Positions 58,824-64,000 of a stretch of 64,000 nt of DNA are shown piece after piece. A program made the translations under genes and the position numbers. The notes below the pieces were generated by a model, which was not told the DNA's origin, searched no databases, and saw only the letters and a program-made list of their open reading frames with translations. Source of the stretch: Cerrena zonata (lineage: Eukaryota; Basidiomycota; Agaricomycetes; Polyporales; Cerrenaceae). Where the stretch lies: positions 1,116,001-1,180,000 of the forward strand of contig JASBNA010000002.1 of assembly GCA_038087015.1 (NCBI GenBank). The letters run 5' to 3'. Within the stretch, counting starts at the first letter, position 1. Each line of letters starts with the position of its first letter.

Positions 58824-59272
58824 TCAATCCCACTATGGCGTGTATTGAACAGATTAGATATGTGACGGTATCGCAAACAGTCTTTCAAACATGCGCTTAC
58901 CACGAGTCGCTCTGGTTGCTGAGGCTCTGCAGTGCCGCGTGCAGACTTGGAAGCTTCCAATTTGGCGGCGAGTTGGCCACGGTTCGGATTAGCAGCATTG
59001 GTTCCACGAGTCTGGGCCTGCAGCAAATAGGTTGAGTCAAATGGTGCAAACCATCGTGATGTTTGGTTGAGACATACCACTTTCAGTCGCTGTTCCGCTG
59101 CTTGTGCAGCTGCTGTGCGAGGATCGGGCCTTTCACCCGCAGATGCACCTTGGTCAAGGGTCTGTTTTGTCCCATTCCTTGCCTTAGAAGCCTTAGTGGT
59201 AGGGCTTGGCAGGTCTTGAAGTTGGACATGCTCTCCGGAGTGAGTTCCGGGTTTGGAACATAATGATCCCAT
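58824..59272 (-). CDS. Small myristoylated VIM-motif protein (SVIP-like, Cdc48/p97-binding)
   Basis: Exons 59272-59078, 59017-58901 and 58832-58824 give 106 residues; the last exon is 9 nt and encodes WD plus stop. The N-terminus MGSLCSKP has a Gly2 with Ser/Cys context for N-myristoylation and a Cys for palmitoylation. Residues about 51-65 read DPRTAAAQAAEQRLK, an exact VCP-interacting motif (R-x5-A-A-x2-R). Next comes RGTNAANPNRGQLAAKLEAS, which resembles the segment after the VIM in animal SVIP. Animal SVIP anchors to ER or lysosome membrane through its lipids and recruits p97. The role here is inferred from the two motifs in the right order and the size. Confidence 0.78.
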
Positions 59273-59698
59273 CCAATTTCGTGCGTTCCAGTGTCCGCAC
59301 CTGGAGAATTTGTCCTAGCGTGTTTTGAACGACGTCAGCGGCCGAGTCCAACTCAAATTAAGACAGAGAAACCGAGAGTCAGGATGAATGGAAGGTATAG
59401 TTGTCCACTATGATGGAAGTCGGACAACAAGAGGTTGCTGACTGGTTCCGGCGATCAATATTCGCTGTTACTGATATATGCCAAGCCATGGCAGGTATTT
59501 CTTAGGCACGGAGGTTGTCACTGAATAAAGTCGAGCACGGAACGCACATCATAGTCTATTTCTAAAACAAAATAAATAGGGGACTATTCAATAGTACGGC
59601 TCCGTCGAGCGTGGGTAAATAGCATCGGTAGTATAGACTAAAATAACAATACAAATCCACCAGTGAGAAAGTGGGAGTAACCACCCCGAGGAAAGTAA
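59273..59698. other. Intergenic region upstream of the SVIP-like gene
   Basis: Promoter of the SVIP-like gene and 3' flank of the Cys-rich membrane protein gene. Nothing else recognised. Confidence 0.5.
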
Positions 59699-60521
59699 TC
59701 ATCGGGGTAACGGTGAGTCTGGGACATTCATGTATTCATCTCGCCTAGCTCGGTCGTTTGGACGACTGCCATCTCTGCGTCCCAGTGCAAAGCTGTCTTC
59801 TCGACCAGGTATGGCAGCCTATTGAAATGCGGTTTACATGATCAGAACCAGCCGGCAAGTAGACATTACAAAATAAACTCACTTCCCACCACCGCCTTCC
59901 TGCGTTCCAAGGAATGCTTGTGTCGAATCCAGCCTTGATCATTCTGTTTTTAATTCCCGCTCCGAGGAGAAGACCAAACACAGTAAGCAAGAACAAGGTG
60001 ACCACCAGTTGGTCTCGAGGCGAGTCTCGTTCTGATTTATGAATTATATTGAGGGCATGTTACAAATAGGAGGGCAGGGGAAACTTACGGAAACATCTTG
60101 CTTCAACGTCGCCTTCTTTTCCTGTTGCTGTGTCTGGATCAGCGTCTCCAGCTGATGCCCCCGCGCAAATAGGGAGGTTCTGGTTCAGACACCATTGCTT
60201 AGTGCAGGTTTGACAAGGTTTACTCGGGTTGTCTGGGATTTGCATATGCAGTATTGTGTAGTTGGAGAAGCATATACCTGTGGAACGGATGTCAATTCAC
60301 ATAACGGCAGGCGTAACTAGACGCAAACACACATTTGCAGAAGTTGGTGGCTTCCCATTTATGTCCTAGAATTGCGTTCGCTGAAAGCTAGTAGTCAGAG
60401 GACTCAGTCTCTCTTGCAGAATAAGTGTAGTATTTTTTGATATACGTACGACATACGATGAGCACACCACGAACAGGAGAAGGAGAGAGTAAAACCGAGA
60501 ATATGGTCGAAGCCAGGACAT
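59699..60521 (-). CDS. Cys-rich single-pass membrane protein, fungal, function unknown
   Basis: Five exons (60521-60450, 60387-60333, 60277-60089, 60031-59883, 59818-59699) give 194 residues. A signal peptide (FYSLLLLFVVCSSYVLSANA) is followed by a lumenal domain with a Cys pattern FCKCICFSN ... CQTCTKQWCLNQNLPICAGA ... EARCF. One transmembrane helix follows (VVTLFLLTVFGLLLGAGI). The cytosolic tail is Arg/Asp-rich and ends in NVPDSPLPR. Eight Cys in about 75 residues suggest a disulfide-bonded fold. I do not recognise a characterised family. Phases are exact across all four introns. It is head-to-head with ARP1 (164 bp between start codons). Confidence 0.78.
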
Positions 60522-60685
60522 GCTAATGGTGGACGTCAATAACACAGTTTCGGGCGCTTACTACCCGACGCGTTCACTCTTTCCATCCGTCATCCTGTGC
60601 GATTCTGCTAGACTTCGTTCCTCTAATCAAGTCCCTCTCTTTATTACGGTCTTTCTAATTGGTACAGACACCTCTCCGCTAGGAT

Positions 60686-62315
60686 ATGTCTGGCGAATAC
60701 GAAGATGTTCTCACCAACCAGCCAGTCGTGATCGACAATGTTAGTACTATGGAACCGACGCGTCAACTCGGACCATTCTTTCTGTATCTAATGCTATGGA
60801 TTCATATAGGGCTCGGGGACTATCAAGGCTGGCTTTGCAGGACAAGACCATCCTAAATGCTTCTTCCCGTCTTTGTGCGTTTCTTGGGTTAGAGTTATCT
60901 AGTACGACCAAAAACCTGTCAAACTGACCTTGTGGCTCGCTTTGCGATATAGTGTGGGCCGACCGAAACATATACGCGTAATGGCTGGTGCTTTAGAAGG
61001 AGATGTGTTTATCGGTCGCAAAGCGCAAGAGTTCCGAGGACTGCTGAAGATCAAATATCCTATGGAACATGGCATTGTTACTGACTGGGATGACATGGAA
61101 CGGATATGGAATTGGGTATATGCTGAAGAGCTTGGAACACTAAGTGAAGAGGTGTGTTTTATCCATATTCGCTTCATGAGCTCTTGAAGTTAATCGATAA
61201 ATGAGTATAGCATCCAGTGTTGCTCACGGAAGCGCCACTAAATCCTCGACAAAACCGAGAAGTCGCTGCCCAAATATTCTTCGATACCTTCAATGTCCCC
61301 GCTCTCTTTATCTCCGTCCAAGCTGTATTATCACTGTGCGTCATTCATACTGTCATATCCAAAATATTGAAGCGAGACTGATATCATTTCTATAGATATT
61401 CGACAGGACGAACGACAGGTATTGTCCTCGACTCCGGTGACGGTGTAACACATGCTGTACCAGTATTTGAGGGATTCTCAATGCCACATGCTATTCGTCG
61501 TGTGGATATCGCAGGAAGGCGAGTTATCTCTGACCATTTTCCCTTTGCGTATGGTCTAATTGTGATCGAATTATTGCTATTAGAGACGTGACCGATCACC
61601 TCCAGCTACTCCTACGAAAAGCTGGTCATCACTTACACACAACAGCTGAGAGGGAGGTCGTTAGAACAATAAAGGAGAAGTGTTGTTACGTTGCTATAAA
61701 CCCAGCGAAGGAAGAGAAGGAGTCGCAAGGACGGGGCGAAGAGTTCCGTCTTCCAGACGGCAACACTGTGAATGTACGTGTATTCGAATTTTGGTTTTAT
61801 ATGGCATAACGACAACTGGTATTCTCCATAGCTCGGACCGGAACGATTCCGTGCGCCAGAAATTCTCTTCAACCCTGAATTAATCGGTCAGGAATACGCT
61901 GGTGTGCATCAGGTCATTGTTGATGCTATCAATCGAGTGGACTTGGACCTTCGCAAGAGCCTCTTTTCGAATATCGTGCTCAGTGGTGGCAGCACACTTT
62001 GCAGAGGTCTGTTTCGATTTCAAACTTAACGTCGAATATGCTCACATTTCATTCTACAGGATTTGGTGATAGGCTCCTGAATGAGGTCAAGAAGCTCGCG
62101 TTGAAAGACGTCAAAATCAAGATCTTCGCACCTCCAGAACGGAAATACTCCACCTGGATCGGTGGATCCATTCTGGCCGGTTTGAACACATTCAGAAAGG
62201 TTTGCATCAGACATTCTATCACCATTCTCAACAGCTAACGTCTATACAGATGTGGGTTTCTGCGGAGGAGTACCAGGAGGACCCTGATATCATTCACAAG
62301 AAACTGGGCTTCTGA
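60686..62315 (+). CDS. ARP1: Actin-related protein 1 (centractin), dynactin filament subunit
   Basis: Nine exons (60686-60739, 60810-60874, 60953-61151, 61211-61335, 61396-61518, 61584-61773, 61832-62006, 62060-62199, 62250-62315) give 378 residues. Actin-fold motifs: [20 protein letters not shown] (phosphate 1), [53 protein letters not shown] (phosphate 2), [17 protein letters not shown] (adenosine) and [12 protein letters not shown]. The Arp1-specific loop [13 protein letters not shown] and end [11 protein letters not shown] distinguish it from actin. It forms the short filament of dynactin, which couples dynein to cargo. The intron after exon 5 begins GCGAGT, so it appears to be a GC-AG intron. 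Confidence 0.96.
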
Positions 62316-62629
62316 TCGTCACACGACCTATGATTTCTTTTCCCTTTTATCTCGCATATCCTATGGTTCCAATATGATACCCTCAATGTAGAGTCATGGC
62401 CTAATGGAGTTGATTACTGTTTCCGCATATGGGCTGCTCAAGTGATTGGAGGGCTCTGTCGTAATTTTTGATTTTTTTCCGCATGCGCATAATGATTCAT
62501 GGATGATGAGTGAAGAAGGACAGTAAGCATACGCAATAGGATACAGAGGCGGATAGCTTTTGCGAAGATGACGGTATGCAGATGCGATGAATGAGAGCCC
62601 ATAATGAAAAGACCAGCAACGCCCAACCA
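62316..62629. other. Convergent 3' region between ARP1 and RPS24
   Basis: 3' flanks of both genes; nothing else seen. Confidence 0.5.
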
Positions 62630-63169
62630 TTACTTGCCCTTCTTGGCAGGTTCTGAGGCCTTGCTCTTTTTGGTACCGCGGAGCTGAAAGCAAAAGCGTA
62701 AGCATTGTCGTGAAGTGAGTAAAGTGAAGGTTTGCGTACCTTCTTCGCACGGTTCTTGCGCTCCTTCCGTAGCTTACGGTTGGTCTTCACTGGTGCAGTA
62801 GTAAGGCCAGCCTATTGGAAGGGGGATTACGATAAGATTCACAGCCTAGCGCATGAAAGACTGAATACGTACCCGAATGAGACGGTATTTGGGCTCGAAC
62901 TTTCGCTGTGAGGCCTCATCGTCGTAGATAAGAGCAAATCCTGTGCTCTTTCCTCCACCGAAAGCGGTCTTGAAGCCGAAAGCAACTACTCGCTCCTTGT
63001 CGGCCTTGTAGATAGCGGCGAGCTTCTCCGCAAGCTCAGCCTTGGAGACGTTTGGTCGTGATGGATGGAGGACATCAACAACGAATTGGCGGCGGGCGAG
63101 GAGACGGTTGGTGATGAATTTGCGGGTGCGGATGGTTACTGGGGCTGCTGAGTCGGCCTGAAAAGACAT
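62630..63169 (-). CDS. RPS24: 40S ribosomal protein S24 (eS24)
   Basis: Exons 63169-62873, 62811-62740 and 62683-62630 give 140 residues. The core is unmistakable: [59 protein letters not shown] and [11 protein letters not shown] Lys/Arg-rich tail follows ([14 protein letters not shown]). eS24 binds the 40S body near helix 8/44 of 18S rRNA. Start [10 protein letters not shown] lies at the usual distance before the core. Confidence 0.97.
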
Positions 63170-63637
63170 AAGGAGTGTAGAGAAGAGATAGTCAGTTTCG
63201 GTTGTTCTGTGCTAGTGAGAGTACATCCAAAGGCTATCGCATCCATCCAGCCGAGATCTTTGTCGTTCCAGGCCGTTCTTTCGCGACGATAGGCCTTCAT
63301 AGCTTCAGCAACGAGACGGGACGTGTACTCACCATGGTTCTTGACGTTGCCGGGGGATATTTTGCCTTCTCGTCGTCAGGCCTTACGACGTACTCTTTGC
63401 CTCTAGACGCGCCAGCGAATCGGCAGTTCCCGACCCCAAGCCAAACAGAGTCAAACAGATCGACGGACCGCTCTATCCCGCTCCGAGAGTCTCTGTCTTT
63501 AACTTGCTGCTGCTCACTAGTACTCTCACTGCGGGCCTCTCGACTGTTTCTCTTTAAACCGTAGCTTTCAACTGCTGGAACACTCTTCGTAACTTATTAC
63601 CCAAGGTATTTTACTAATTTCCTACCCCGCATCAAGC
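63170..63637. other. Divergent intergenic region between RPS24 and the DUF4870-type gene
   Basis: Holds both promoters. A plus-strand open frame (63202-63564) has no domain and lies in the ribosomal protein promoter; I do not call it. Confidence 0.45.
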
Positions 63638-64000
63638 ATGAGCAAACCCACCTTCAACCCTTCTTCGTTTGCACCCTATGTGAGTAATTTGTCTCCAAGA
63701 CCGAACGACTCTAGATGACTGGGTTCTGTCTTTATAGACCCCACCTCCTGACGATCCTTCCTATGCATCCTCTTCCAATCAAACACATACCACTGCTAGA
63801 GCGTGGTTCCCACCACAGCATGTGACATCATACCAATCCGGAGGGATCCCTACATTCAACACATCTCAAGCGGGCGGTATGGGTGCAGTGGAAGAAGCAG
63901 AAGAAACAGGAGGTGCCAGTGCATGGGAAACACGATATGGTGCTCGAGTAGATCTCATGGCCGCTTTTGCTTACATTTTAGGCCCTATTTCCGGTTTGTC
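63638..64000 (+). CDS. DUF4870-type small membrane protein, 5' part only
   Basis: Exons 63638-63679 and 63738 to the window end give the first 101 residues. The start is MSKPTFNPSSFAPY, joined across the intron to TPPPDDPSYASSS. After a polar region comes WETRYGARVDLMAAFAYILGPISG, which matches the first part of fungal DUF4870/Tic20-like proteins. In those a hydrophobic four-helix domain begins at this point. The gene runs off the right edge, so the helices themselves are not visible. Confidence 0.65.

Noticed and set aside
63202..63564. Plus-strand open frame of 120 residues between RPS24 and the DUF4870-type gene
   Set aside because: Lies in a divergent promoter and has no domain; a low-complexity chance frame is more likely.
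1..64000. Search for transposons, CRISPR arrays, secondary-metabolite or defence clusters
   Set aside because: No integrase, reverse transcriptase, transposase, spaced direct repeats, or PKS/NRPS/terpene-synthase motifs were seen on either strand.

Overview
The window is a gene-dense piece of nuclear chromosome from a filamentous basidiomycete, most probably an Agaricomycete. The evidence is the structure of the genes: almost every one is cut by several short introns (about 45-70 nt, GT..AG, with one probable GC..AG). The protein families match as well: a fungal SRA-YDG protein, a Sec9 t-SNARE, tandem PL8 lyases, a CCCH/DUF7923-like zinc finger, a PHD-finger Spp1, and bZIP and RasGEF proteins with fungal layouts. 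I rebuilt 32 protein genes (two cut by the window ends) and one intron-containing tRNA-Ser. Every spliced model except two keeps an open frame across all junctions; Stm1 keeps it apart from one single-base break. Names come from motif recognition only; no database search was possible.

Layout, left to right. 1-6.9 kb: 5' end of a histidine phosphatase (-), Stm1-like ribosome-associated protein (-), and a very long Spp1/COMPASS PHD protein (+). 7.3-13.5 kb: LSM1 (-), tRNA-Ser(UGA), a head-to-head mitochondrial pair (complex I NDUFA5 - / bL32m +), a 3-ketoacyl-CoA thiolase (+) and ribosomal protein S3 (+). 13.7-20.4 kb: two tandem polysaccharide lyase 8 genes (-), one secreted and one membrane-anchored. 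21.6-30.8 kb: amidase (+), Sec9 (-), SRA-YDG DNA-binding protein (-), CCCH zinc-finger protein (-) and a fungal protein of unknown function with broken frames (-). 31-35.4 kb: Ser/Thr-rich GPI-type surface protein, MYG1 nuclease and SurE-like phosphatase (all +). 35.6-42.8 kb: GH16 glucanase, RPL15, MFS transporter and a four-helix MARVEL-like protein (all -). 43.7-56.5 kb: RasGEF with a degenerate GTPase-like domain, DRS1 helicase, APC4 and a bZIP factor with broken frames (all +). 56.9-64 kb: GPI2/PIG-C, an SVIP-like small protein and a Cys-rich membrane protein (all -), ARP1 (+), RPS24 (-), and the start of a DUF4870-type membrane protein (+).

The genes do not form one pathway; this looks like ordinary chromosome with loose themes. 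These are ribosome and RNA biology (Stm1, S3, L15, S24, DRS1, LSM1, bL32m), cell surface and wall (two PL8, GH16, GPI2, a GPI-type mannoprotein), cell cycle and cytoskeleton (APC4, ARP1, RasGEF) and chromatin (Spp1, SRA-YDG). I see no transposon, CRISPR array, secondary-metabolite cluster or obvious horizontally acquired island. The points most worth a second look are the PL8 pair with divergent topology, the RasGEF carrying a mutated P-loop, the myristoylated VIM protein, three MluI boxes in front of APC4, and a handful of single-base frame breaks.
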